A program made the position numbers and the translations under genes. The notes beneath the pieces are model-generated. The model made no database searches. It had not been told where the DNA came from and was given only the letters and a program-made list of their open reading frames with translations. A DNA stretch of 50,689 nt, taken from contig CAIYMY010000041.1 in the NCBI GenBank assembly GCA_903927465.1, positions 1-50,689 of the forward strand, in the 5' to 3' direction. Shown piece by piece: positions 24,200 to 32,354 of the stretch. The stretch is from an uncultured Rhodospirillales bacterium. GTDB lineage: Bacteria; Pseudomonadota; Alphaproteobacteria; Acetobacterales; Acetobacteraceae. Every line of letters begins with the position of its first letter. Positions within the stretch are counted from its first letter, which is position 1.

Positions 24200-24690
24200 G
24201 AAGTGGCTCCCGCCGGGATAGTCCGGGACAATAGCGCGGTAAGTGCAGCCTCGTCGAACCGGCCCGCCGGATCAAGCGGTACGTTGGCGGCGGCGCGCAG
24301 CAGGGCAGGGTGCAATTCCGCCCCGGTCGCGCGCAGCGCAAAAAAACCCTTGAGGCGCGCGATCCGCCCCATGGCTTCGATCAGCGCCAGAAGCCTGAGG
24401 CAAATCGCGAGGCCCTGAGGGGTGGCAAGCCCATGGCGCGCATCCACCGCTTCCGCCCAACAGGCCGCATCGGCATCGGCCAGCAGCAATTCCATCGCCT
24501 CCCCATCTGGGCGGCGGAAGATAAGGCGGCGCGGGCTGCCCCAAATCTCCGCCCCCGCGGCACCGCGCGCCGCTTCCCAGGCGCCAAGCAGATCGCGCGC
24601 GGTGACGGCCGGCGTTTCCTCGGGAGGGAAGGGGATGGCGTAGGTCAGCGCCCCATCCGGGGTCGGGATGATCCTGATTGAGCTCGTCAT
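24196..24690 (-). CDS. Hypothetical protein, first gene of MFS operon
   Basis: A 164-residue soluble protein with no signal peptide or membrane segment; I do not recognise its family. It begins MTSSIRIIPTPDGALTYAIPFPPEETPAVTARDLLGAWEAARG and contains IWGSPRRLIFRRPDGEAMELLLADADAACW, then an Ala/Leu-rich helical second half (LAICLRLLALIEAMGRIARLKGFFAL). The start at 24690 is chosen from the shift in composition; the same frame stays open far into the divergent amidase, but that part looks like antisense shadow. Codon use and the ATGA overlap with the lipoprotein gene support it as real. Confidence 0.65.
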   Translation of the reverse strand: MTSSIRIIPTPDGALTYAIPFPPEETPAVTARDLLGAWEAARGAAGAEIWGSPRRLIFRRPDGEAMELLLADADAACWAEAVDARHGLATPQGLAICLRLLALIEAMGRIARLKGFFALRATGAELHPALLRAAANVPLDPAGRFDEAALTALLSRTIPAGATS

Positions 24691-24784
24691 GCGCCCCCTT
24701 TCTGGACCGGCTGGGCGCGCCGCGCCAGATATGAAGTGCGCGGCCCCGCTTGACGCGGCGCCCTGGCGCGGCACTCTGGCAACC

Positions 24785-26062
24785 ATGACCGAGATCGCAG
24801 ACCTGACCGCCTCCGAAGCCGCGCGGCGCATCGCCGCTGGCTCCCTGACCGCCTCTGCCCTGGCTGAGGCTTGCTTGGCGCGCATCAAAGAACGTGAGCC
24901 TGAGGTGCGCGCCTTTGCCTGGCTCGATCCCGCCCTGGTGCGGCGCGGGGCGACGGCCTTGGATAAGGGCGGGCCACCGGCGCCGCTTAAGGGCATTCCT
25001 TTTGGCGTGAAGGATGTGCTGGATACAGCCGATATGCCTTCGCAATATGGATCACCCATTTGGGCCGGGCATCGGCCGCGGAGTGATTCGGCAGCCGTTG
25101 CCATGGCGCGGGCGGCCGGCGCGCTGATTATCGGCAAGACCATCACGACGGAATTCGCGACGCGCCATCCAGGCGCCACGACCAACCCGGCCAATAAGCA
25201 CCATACGCCGGGCGGGTCTTCATCCGGTTCGGCAGCCGGCGTGGCAGCGGGGTTCTTTCCGCTGTCTTTCGGCACGCAAACCGGCGGCAGCATCATCCGC
25301 CCCGCGGCGTTTTGCGGCATTGTCGGTTTTAAGCCGAGCTTCGGTGCCATCCATCGCGGTGGCATGAAGGTGATGAGCGAAAGCCATGACACGATCGGCG
25401 TGATGGCGCGCAGCGTTGCCGATTGCGCGCTTTCCATGGGTGCCATGACGGGGCGCGATTACGGCAACCCCGAAGCCAAACTACCCCGCGCGCCGCGCCT
25501 GGCTTTTACCCTTGGCCCGCCTGCGGCCAAGGCGGCGCCCGAGACTCTCGCGCTCATGGAACGCGCCATCGCGGCGTGTCGGAAGGCTGGCGCTGAGGTC
25601 GTGGAAATCACTCTGCCCGAGGTGATGACGGAAGCCTTTGACGCGCATGAATATGTGACGAATATGGAAAGCGTGCAGTCGCTGGGCTGGGAATTAGTGG
25701 CAGCCCGGGCGCAGCTTTCAGATGTCATCAAGGAAAAGCTTGATTGGGCGAAGCGTTTCCCGACCGCGCAGCTTGATGCCTGCAAGCTGGTGCAAGCCAA
25801 GGCACGCGCGGCGCTACCTTCAGCGATTGAAGGGTTTGATGCGGTGATCACGGCTTCTGCCGCCGGGGAAGCGCCGGCCGGGATTGGCTGGACGGGTGAT
25901 GCTGCCTTCAATTCGCTCTGGACTCTGCTGCATGGGCCATGCGTGACGGTGCCGGCAGGGGCGGGGCCGCAGGGCTTGCCGCTGGGCGTACAAATCGCAG
26001 GCCGGATCGGCGAAGATGCGAAGGTGCTGGCGATTGGGGAATGGGTGCGCCAGGCGCTGTGA
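24785..26062 (+). CDS. Amidase (amidase signature family)
   Basis: Serine amidase of 425 residues that hydrolyses a carboxamide to acid and ammonia. The Ser-cisSer-Lys triad is visible: K76 in GIPFGVKDVLDT, S145 in TPGGSSSGSAAGVAAG and nucleophile S169 in GTQTGGSIIRPAAFCG; spacing between them matches malonamidase-type enzymes. The ATG at 24785 is preferred; the frame is open 39 codons further, with an alternative ATG about 18 codons upstream. Its neighbours (TctC receptor, hydroxyacid dehydrogenase, M20 hydrolase) suggest catabolism of amides or organic acids. GatA is less likely without gatB/gatC nearby. Confidence 0.92.
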   Translation: MTEIADLTASEAARRIAAGSLTASALAEACLARIKEREPEVRAFAWLDPALVRRGATALDKGGPPAPLKGIPFGVKDVLDTADMPSQYGSPIWAGHRPRSDSAAVAMARAAGALIIGKTITTEFATRHPGATTNPANKHHTPGGSSSGSAAGVAAGFFPLSFGTQTGGSIIRPAAFCGIVGFKPSFGAIHRGGMKVMSESHDTIGVMARSVADCALSMGAMTGRDYGNPEAKLPRAPRLAFTLGPPAAKAAPETLALMERAIAACRKAGAEVVEITLPEVMTEAFDAHEYVTNMESVQSLGWELVAARAQLSDVIKEKLDWAKRFPTAQLDACKLVQAKARAALPSAIEGFDAVITASAAGEAPAGIGWTGDAAFNSLWTLLHGPCVTVPAGAGPQGLPLGVQIAGRIGEDAKVLAIGEWVRQAL

Positions 26063-26090
26063 AGCGCCTGCCCGGAACAGCGCCGCGACT

Positions 26091-27062
26091 TTACTGCGGC
26101 TGAATGCCGGCCGCGCGCACCACCGTTGCCCAGCGATCCACCTCAGCCCGCACTAGCCGCGTCAGCGCTTCTGGCCCCATCTGATCAGTGGCCGCGGGGA
26201 TGGAACCCAGATCCTCGATCCGCTTGCGGATAGCAGGGTCATTCAGCGCGGCGCGCAATGCCTCATCCAGTTTCTGCACCACGGGTGCTGGCGTGCCGCG
26301 CGGGGCGAAAATCGCGTTCCAGCCTTGGAAGATATAATCCGGCACCCCGGCTTCGGGCGCGGATGGCACGCCCGGCGCATTGGGGTTGCGCGTAGTGGCG
26401 CCCGTCAGCAGCCCGCGCATGGTGCCGGCCTGGATTTGCGGCACGGCGGCGGGTGCCAGCAGGCAGGCGCTATCGACTTGCTGCGCCACAATATCATTCA
26501 AAGCGGGGCCTTCGCCGCGATAGGGGATTTCATTCATCCGCGCGCCGGTCAAATGCGTGAACAGCGAACAGGCGAGGTGATTGGTGGAACCGATCCCGGC
26601 ATTGGCATTGGAAACCTGGCCCGGATTGGCGCGGACTCGGGCCAGAAATTCCTGCATGTTCTGCGCCGGGAAGCCATTGCGCATCACGAAAAACAGCGGT
26701 GTGCCGGCAATCAGGCCAATGGGCTGCAATTCGCGCGGATCATATTGGATGGAACGATAAATCGAAGGTGCGGCGGAATGGCTGCCCAGGCTGCCCACCG
26801 TCAGCGTATAGCCATCGGGTGCCGCCTGCGCGCCACGCGCCCCGCCAATCGTGCCACCCGCGCCCGAGACATTTTCCACCGTGACGCGCTGGTTGAGCGT
26901 CTTCATCATGTGGTCGGCCACAATGCGTGCCAGCACATCCGTCGCCCCGCCGGGGGCGAAGACAACCAGCATATTGATGGGGCGATTGGGGAAATCCTGC
27001 GCGGTGGCTGGCTGGGCCAAGCCAATGAACAGCGCGGCCAAGGCCGCCAAAAGACGCTTCAT
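26091..27062 (-). CDS. Tripartite tricarboxylate transporter substrate-binding protein (Bug/TctC family)
   Basis: Periplasmic solute receptor of 323 residues. A Sec signal peptide MKRLLAALAALFIGLAQPATAQ precedes DFPNRPINMLVVFAPGGATDVLARIVADHM, the standard Bug opening with its carboxylate-binding PGGATD loop. GGARGAQAAPDGYTLTVGSLG and IPYRGEGPALNDIVAQQVD are further family segments. No TctA or TctB membrane genes are adjacent, so it is an orphan receptor that either works with a transporter elsewhere or acts in sensing, as is common in the family. The start was set at the signal peptide; the frame extends upstream without plausible coding. It is divergent from the 2-hydroxyacid dehydrogenase over 157 bp. 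Confidence 0.93.
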   Translation of the reverse strand: MKRLLAALAALFIGLAQPATAQDFPNRPINMLVVFAPGGATDVLARIVADHMMKTLNQRVTVENVSGAGGTIGGARGAQAAPDGYTLTVGSLGSHSAAPSIYRSIQYDPRELQPIGLIAGTPLFFVMRNGFPAQNMQEFLARVRANPGQVSNANAGIGSTNHLACSLFTHLTGARMNEIPYRGEGPALNDIVAQQVDSACLLAPAAVPQIQAGTMRGLLTGATTRNPNAPGVPSAPEAGVPDYIFQGWNAIFAPRGTPAPVVQKLDEALRAALNDPAIRKRIEDLGSIPAATDQMGPEALTRLVRAEVDRWATVVRAAGIQPQ

Positions 27063-27219
27063 GATGTTACCTCCCGTTGGGCTTGGTGCCGGGTTCGCCC
27101 CGGTTTCTGCCCTTAGGGGGTATGGAAGCTTCTCCGCGCCCCCGCCGTCAAGCGCCACCCCTTGCGCGGCTGCCGCTGCCGTTTCAGGGTCTCCCCCAGC
27201 CAGACCACAGGAGAACCCC

Positions 27220-28188
27220 ATGCTGCCGCCGCGCGAGAAAATGACCATCTGCTTCGCCCATGTCGCCTATCGCTTTGCCGATCGCTTCGCGCTGCGCGGC
27301 GCTGGGATTGATTTCTTTGAAGTGCGCAATCGGGATGATCTGGATGCACGGATTGCGGGGGCGGATGTGCTGGTCTGTTCCGGGCTTTGGCGGAATGATT
27401 TGCCCAAGCTTTCGCCCCGGCTGCGTTTTGTGCAATCCGCGAGCGCCGGGACGGATCAATATGACCGCGATGTGCTGCGCGCAGCGGGTATTCGGCTGGC
27501 AAGTGCTCAGGGCTGCAATGCCAATGCGGTCAGCGAACACGCCATTGCGCTGATGTTGGGCATCCTTCGCCGTGTTCCGGAAGCGCGCGATAATCAGGCC
27601 AAGCGCTTCTGGCGCGGCATGATGGGCGATTTCACGAAGCGCGAGGATGAAGCCGGCGGCAAGACCGTGATTGTGGTGGGCACAGGCCGCATCGGCGGGC
27701 GCATTGCCCGCATCTGCAAGGCTTTGGATATGCATGTGATTGGCGTGCGCCGCGATGCTCAGGCCGGCGCCAATGGCGCGGATGAGGTGCATTCCTTCAC
27801 GAACCTGCCTGCCCTATTGCCGCGCGCGGATTTCGTCGTGCTGGCCTGCCCGCTGACGGATGAAACCCGCGGGCTGATCGGCGCTTCCGCGCTTGCCGCC
27901 ATGAAACCAACCGCGCATCTGGTGAATGTCGCGCGCGGGCGTGTGATTGATGAACCGGCGCTGATTGAAGCCTTGCAGGCCGGGCGCATTGCCGGTGCCG
28001 CCCTGGATGTGACGGTGGATGAACCCCTGCCGGAAGCCAGCCCGCTTTGGACCATGCCCAATGTGCTGATCACGCCCCATACCGGCGGTGAGACGCATAA
28101 ATACGAAGATAATGTGCTGGATATGATGATGGAAAACCTGAACCGACAATGGCGTGGTGAAACCGCCTTGTTCAACCAGATTGTTTGA
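27220..28188 (+). CDS. D-isomer-specific 2-hydroxyacid dehydrogenase
   Basis: NAD(P)H-dependent interconversion of a 2-oxoacid and a D-2-hydroxyacid such as glyoxylate, hydroxypyruvate or a phenylpyruvate. The 322-residue protein has the Rossmann motif GTGRIGG (154-160), the catalytic R239 in VNVARGRVIDE, E268 in VDEPLPE and H287 in ITPHTGG. The ATG at 27220 has GGAGA seven bases upstream; the longer open frame to 26851 is antisense to the TctC gene. It is followed eight bases later by the M20 gene. The exact substrate is not evident from the sequence. Confidence 0.92.
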   Translation: MLPPREKMTICFAHVAYRFADRFALRGAGIDFFEVRNRDDLDARIAGADVLVCSGLWRNDLPKLSPRLRFVQSASAGTDQYDRDVLRAAGIRLASAQGCNANAVSEHAIALMLGILRRVPEARDNQAKRFWRGMMGDFTKREDEAGGKTVIVVGTGRIGGRIARICKALDMHVIGVRRDAQAGANGADEVHSFTNLPALLPRADFVVLACPLTDETRGLIGASALAAMKPTAHLVNVARGRVIDEPALIEALQAGRIAGAALDVTVDEPLPEASPLWTMPNVLITPHTGGETHKYEDNVLDMMMENLNRQWRGETALFNQIV

Positions 28189-28196
28189 GGTGCGTG

Positions 28197-29588
28197 ATGC
28201 AGACCCGTGAAGGCGCGCTAGCCCGCGCCGCAACATTTTTCGATGATGGCAGCTACAAGAAATTGCTCACCGATCTTGTCGCCATTCCCTCCACCGCGCA
28301 AGAACCAGGCCATGAGGCTGATTTGCGCCATTATTTGGAAGGCGCCATCGGGCCTTGGCTGGAAAGGCTGGGCTTTGCCGTCACCATCCATGCCAATCCG
28401 CTGGAAGGCTTTGGCCCGATTTTGACGGGGGTGCGCATTGAAGACGCGGCGAAGCCAACCGTACTGCTTTATGGCCATGGTGACACGGTGCGCGGCCTGG
28501 ATGATCAATGGCGCCCAGGGCTAAAGCCTTGGGAATTATACGAAGAAGATGGCCGCTGGTATGGCCGCGGTTCCGCCGACAATAAGGGCCAGCACGCGCT
28601 GAATATCGCAGCGCTTGAAGCTGTGCTGGCGGAACGCGGTGGCAAGCTTGGCTTCAATGTGAAGATCGTTCTGGAAATGGCGGAAGAACGTGGATCACGC
28701 GGCTTGCGTGAATTCGTCGCCGCCAATCGCGACATGCTGGCTGCCGATGTGCTGATCGCGTCAGACGGGCCGCGCGTTGAACCCGAAGTGCCGACAATCG
28801 CCACCGGCACGCGCGGGATTTTTCAGTTTGACCTGGTGCTGAAGCTGCGCGCTGGCGGCGTGCATTCCGGCCATTGGGGCGGTCTGACCACAGACCCCGC
28901 CATTCGCATGAGCCATGCCATTGGCGCCATTATTGATCCACGCGGCAAAATCCTGGTGCGCGATTGGCTGCCGCAAAATGGCGTGCCGGCGGAAGTGCGT
29001 GGCGTGCTGGATGGCTGCCCGGTGGGCGGCGGCGAAGGTGCTGCCACCATTGATGCTGATTGGGGCGAGCCTGGCCTGACGCCGGCTGAGAAGATCTATG
29101 GCTGGAACAGTTTCATCGTGCTCGCCATGCTCTCCGGCAAGCCGGATGCGCCGGTGAATGCGGTGGCACCTGATGCGCGCGCCACCTGCCATATCCGCTA
29201 CACGGTGGATACTGACCCGAATACCTTTGAGGCATCTTTGCGCCACCATCTGAATGAACAGGGTTTTGGCGATATTGTGATCGAGAACGCCGGCGTGCGC
29301 ATGGCCGCTTCCCGCACGCCGCCCAATCACCCCTGGGTGCGTTGGGCGCAGGAAAGCATGCAGAAAACGCTCGGCAAGCGCGTGCAGATCATCCCGAATT
29401 CATCGGGCGGGCTGCCCGGGGATGTGTTTGTGGACCATATCGGCGTGCCGCTGGTCTGGGTGCCGCATTCCTATAATGGCTGCAAACAACATGGCCCCGA
29501 TGAGCATTTCCTGATCGCGCCCGCGCGGGAAGGCATTCTGGCCTTCACCGGCATGTGGTGGGATTTGGGACAGGGAGGTACGCCCTGA
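28197..29588 (+). CDS. M20 family metallopeptidase (ArgE/DapE/CPG2 type)
   Basis: Third M20 enzyme of the window, 463 residues, a predicted dizinc amidohydrolase. Metal ligands are seen as GHGDTV (H94, D96), SADNKGQH (D128) and MAEERGSRG (E163-E164), with a C-terminal HSYNGCKQHGPDEH that would supply the last histidine. The size and the RGSADNKGQ form match the carnosinase/CPG2-like branch more than ArgE. ATG at 28197 is chosen over in-frame GTG and TTG one and four codons earlier; GAGG lies just upstream. It is probably co-transcribed with the hydroxyacid dehydrogenase. The substrate is unknown. Confidence 0.9.
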   Translation: MQTREGALARAATFFDDGSYKKLLTDLVAIPSTAQEPGHEADLRHYLEGAIGPWLERLGFAVTIHANPLEGFGPILTGVRIEDAAKPTVLLYGHGDTVRGLDDQWRPGLKPWELYEEDGRWYGRGSADNKGQHALNIAALEAVLAERGGKLGFNVKIVLEMAEERGSRGLREFVAANRDMLAADVLIASDGPRVEPEVPTIATGTRGIFQFDLVLKLRAGGVHSGHWGGLTTDPAIRMSHAIGAIIDPRGKILVRDWLPQNGVPAEVRGVLDGCPVGGGEGAATIDADWGEPGLTPAEKIYGWNSFIVLAMLSGKPDAPVNAVAPDARATCHIRYTVDTDPNTFEASLRHHLNEQGFGDIVIENAGVRMAASRTPPNHPWVRWAQESMQKTLGKRVQIIPNSSGGLPGDVFVDHIGVPLVWVPHSYNGCKQHGPDEHFLIAPAREGILAFTGMWWDLGQGGTP

Positions 29589-29694
29589 TCCCTGTTACCT
29601 TTCTTCACGCGCGGTCTGCGTTGGCGCAATGCGGCTGTTACAGAAGGGGCGCATAAGTGCCCCCGCGGCGCATTGCCGTTTGCAGGAGTTTGCC

Positions 29695-30288
29695 ATGTAT
29701 TCAAGAACCTCTCGGACCCTTTTACTGGCTTCCGTATTTGCCCTTGGCACTGCGGGGCTCGCTGGCGCGCAGCCCGCGCAAGGCCCTGCCCCGCAGGGTG
29801 CGACCCCCCATCACATGCATCAGATGCATCACGGCCAGCGTGGAGAAGGCATGATGGGCTTCGCGGTGGGTGAGGCTTTTGCCCGCGCTGACGCCAATAA
29901 TGACGGCAAGGTCACGCGTGAAGAAGCCACTATCTGGCTTGCCGCGCGTTTCGCCGAAATTGACGCGAACAAGGATGGCGGCCTGACGGTTGAGGAAATC
30001 CGCGTTTATTACAACGCCCGTCGCGGAGAAGGCCGTGGCCCGCCTGATGGCATGCGGGAGCGCATGGAAGACCGCCAGGCGGCGCGCTTCCGCTTCATTG
30101 ATGCGGACCTCGACGGCAAGATCACGCTGCCGGAGTTGCGCGTTATGGCGGACGCCATGTTCCGTTCCATGGATGCGGATGGCGATGGTGCGCTGACGCG
30201 TGCCGAGCTGCAACGCCGTGGCCATCGTGCCGATGGCCCACGCGCGCAACCCTTGGCGCCGACGCCGGCACAGCCCGCGCCTCGGTAA
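29695..30288 (+). CDS. Exported EF-hand calcium-binding protein
   Basis: Predicted secreted or periplasmic protein of 197 residues with a signal peptide (hydrophobic core 9-20, cleavage after GLAGA) and four EF-hand loops beginning DANNDGKVTREE (66), DANKDGGLTVEE (90), DADLDGKITLPE (136) and DADGDGALTRAE (160). All four keep Asp at position 1 and Glu at position 12. A His/Met-rich stretch HHMHQMHH (39-46) could bind a transition metal. The C-terminus is Pro/Ala-rich. It stands alone after the M20 gene and converges on the citrate-lyase-like gene. Likely a periplasmic calcium buffer or sensor; there is no direct evidence of a partner. Confidence 0.88.
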   Translation: MYSRTSRTLLLASVFALGTAGLAGAQPAQGPAPQGATPHHMHQMHHGQRGEGMMGFAVGEAFARADANNDGKVTREEATIWLAARFAEIDANKDGGLTVEEIRVYYNARRGEGRGPPDGMRERMEDRQAARFRFIDADLDGKITLPELRVMADAMFRSMDADGDGALTRAELQRRGHRADGPRAQPLAPTPAQPAPR

Positions 30289-30326
30289 TTTTTGTGAACA
30301 GGTTGGCGCGCCACGTCGTCGGCGCG

Positions 30327-31226
30327 TCAGCCGTTTTTGGCCCCGATCTTTGCCGCAATCGCCAGAATGCGTTCTGCCTTTTGCACAATCGGGTAATCCA
30401 CAAAGCGCCCGTCCACCTGGATGGAGGCAAGCCCACGCGCCTCCGCTTCCGCGAAGGCTTCAACAATACGCTTGGCGCGGGTGATTTCCGCATCAGGCGG
30501 AGAATAGGCCGCATTGGCGGGCGCGATCTGATCCGGGTGGATACATAGCCTGCCCTGAAAACCCAGCACCGCACCGCGGGTACAAGATGCCTCAAAGGCC
30601 GCAGTTTCGCGCAATTCGATGAAGACCGTATCAATCGGCGGCTCAAGCCCCGCCGCGCGCGAGGCAAGCACGCATTCGCTTCGCGCCGGCGTCAATTCAT
30701 CCTCATGTAAGGTCCAGGTGATGCCGAGATCGGTGGTGTAATCCCCAGCACCAAAAGCAAGGCGCCTGACGCGCCCGGAAGGCAAAGCCGCCGCCGCGCG
30801 CGCCAAATCGCGGAGTGCCACCAGCCCGCGCGCGGTTTCAACAATAGGCATCAGGTCTATGCCACCGGCGGGCAGGCCGCGTTCGGCTTCCAGATTGCCA
30901 ATCATCCAATCCACCGCCAGCAATTGCCCGGCATCTTCCAGCTTGGGCAGGACAATGCCATCCAAGGTGCCGCCGATCACGGCATGCAGGTCGCCAAAGC
31001 AGAATGGCGTATCAAAGGCATTGACGCGCACATAGGCGCGGCATTGGCGTGGCCTTTCCAACGCCGCCCGCACCGCCCCGCGCGCAGCCGGCTTGGCGGC
31101 GATGGCCACAGCGTCTTCCAAATCCAGAATGGCGGCATCGGCGCCGACTTGCAGCACTTTTTCCGCCCGGCGCGGATGGTCACCCGGGGCGAAAAGAAAA
31201 CTGCGATTGGGACCGGGTGCGTTCAT
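30327..31226 (-). CDS. HpcH/HpaI aldolase / citrate lyase beta (CoA ester lyase) family protein
   Basis: TIM-barrel lyase of 299 residues related to CitE and malyl-CoA lyase, cleaving a 3-hydroxyacyl-CoA or similar ester to an acetyl unit and an oxoacid. RSFLFAPGDHPRRAEKVLQVGADAAILDLEDAV (8-40) is the family opening, with the conserved LDLEDAV metal-side motif. LMPIVETARGL and GFQGRLCIHPDQIAPAN near the end are further hallmarks. The ATG at 31226 is used; an upstream extension to 31295 is unsupported. It is divergent from the aldo/keto reductase over 155 bp. No CitDF partners are present, so a stand-alone lyase or beta-methylmalyl-CoA-type enzyme is likely. Confidence 0.9.
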   Translation of the reverse strand: MNAPGPNRSFLFAPGDHPRRAEKVLQVGADAAILDLEDAVAIAAKPAARGAVRAALERPRQCRAYVRVNAFDTPFCFGDLHAVIGGTLDGIVLPKLEDAGQLLAVDWMIGNLEAERGLPAGGIDLMPIVETARGLVALRDLARAAAALPSGRVRRLAFGAGDYTTDLGITWTLHEDELTPARSECVLASRAAGLEPPIDTVFIELRETAAFEASCTRGAVLGFQGRLCIHPDQIAPANAAYSPPDAEITRAKRIVEAFAEAEARGLASIQVDGRFVDYPIVQKAERILAIAAKIGAKNG

Positions 31227-31381
31227 TTCATGCTGTCCTTTGCGTGATCCATCCTGCCAGATCATGCCGTGATCTGAGAGACGCGCATTATGCACCGCAC
31301 TGCGCTACCTGTCTTCGCGCGCCCCCCCCTTTTCTGCCCGCCCCAAAGCCTGCAAGCTGGCTGCAAGACAGGAGAAACCTC

Positions 31382-32329
31382 ATGCAAAAAATCGAATTGG
31401 GCCGTTCCGGCATTTTCGTCCCGCCCGTTGTTTTCGGCTGCAATGTCTTTGGTTGGACCTTGGCCAAGGCGCAATCCTTTCGGATTTTGGATGAGCTGGT
31501 GGAACGCGGGCTCAATGCGCTCGATACCGCCGATGTCTATGCCTATTGGGTGCCGGGCAACAAAGGCGGCGAATCTGAGAGCATTATGGGCGAATGGCTG
31601 AAGGCGCGTGGGCGCCGCCATGATGTGCTGATTCTCTCCAAGGCGGGCATGGAAATGCCTGGCATCGGCAAGGGGCTTTCGCCTTCCTACCTGGCGAGCG
31701 CCATTGAAGCATCGCTGAAGCGGCTTGGGACGGATGTGATTGATCTTTACCAAAGCCACCGCGATGATGAGAGCGTGCCGCAGGAAGAAACGCTCGCCGC
31801 CTTCGACAAGATGATCAAGGCGGGCAAGGTGCGCGCCATTGGCGCTTCCAATTTCTCTGCTGCGCGCTTCAAGGAAGCGCTTGATATCAGCACAAAGCAT
31901 GGCCTGCCGCGCTATCAAACCATGCAGCCGCATTATAATCTGCTGGAACGCGGCATTGAAGCGGATATGCTGCCACTTTGCGCGGCGGAAGGCGTTGGCG
32001 TGATCCCCTACTACTCGCTCGCGTCGGGCTTCCTCTCTGGCAAGTATCGGTCAGAAGCGGACCTCGGCAAAAGTCCGCGCGGCACGCGAGGGGCGGGGAA
32101 ATACCTTAATGGAAAAGGGTTGAAGGTGCTGGCGGCGCTGGATAAGGTGGCGGCGCGCAAGGGTGCAACACCCGCACAGGTGGCGCTTGCCTGGTTCAAG
32201 GGCCGTCCGGGTCTGGCGGCGCCGATTGCCAGCGCCACGACCTCAGCGCAATTGGTGGATTTGGCCAAGGCAGCGGCACTTACACTGGATGCCGCTGCGG
32301 TTGCGGAATTGGATGCGGCGAGCACGTGA
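31382..32329 (+). CDS. Aldo/keto reductase
   Basis: NADPH-dependent carbonyl reductase of 315 residues in the YajO/AKR11-13-like group. The catalytic tetrad is complete: D48 and Y53 in ALDTADVYAYW, K87 in ILSKAGM and H126 in DLYQSHRDD. The C-terminal cofactor segment includes PIASATTSAQL. GGAGA lies about nine bases before the ATG at 31382. The natural substrate is not inferable; its neighbour across the divergent promoter is a CoA ester lyase, so an aldehyde or ketone in the same catabolic route is a reasonable guess. It converges with the DUF1254 gene, with a 25-bp gap. Confidence 0.92.
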   Translation: MQKIELGRSGIFVPPVVFGCNVFGWTLAKAQSFRILDELVERGLNALDTADVYAYWVPGNKGGESESIMGEWLKARGRRHDVLILSKAGMEMPGIGKGLSPSYLASAIEASLKRLGTDVIDLYQSHRDDESVPQEETLAAFDKMIKAGKVRAIGASNFSAARFKEALDISTKHGLPRYQTMQPHYNLLERGIEADMLPLCAAEGVGVIPYYSLASGFLSGKYRSEADLGKSPRGTRGAGKYLNGKGLKVLAALDKVAARKGATPAQVALAWFKGRPGLAAPIASATTSAQLVDLAKAAALTLDAAAVAELDAAST

Positions 32330-32354
32330 TGGTGCCGCCGCCTCCGGCAAGGCG

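Noticed and set aside
24691-25446. N-terminal extension of the hypothetical gene at 24196
   Set aside because: The extension is antisense to the amidase and has no independent coding signs; the ATG at 24690 fits better.
26851-27219. N-terminal extension of the 2-hydroxyacid dehydrogenase
   Set aside because: It overlaps the TctC signal peptide gene in antisense; the ATG at 27220 has a good ribosome binding site and matches the family N-terminus.
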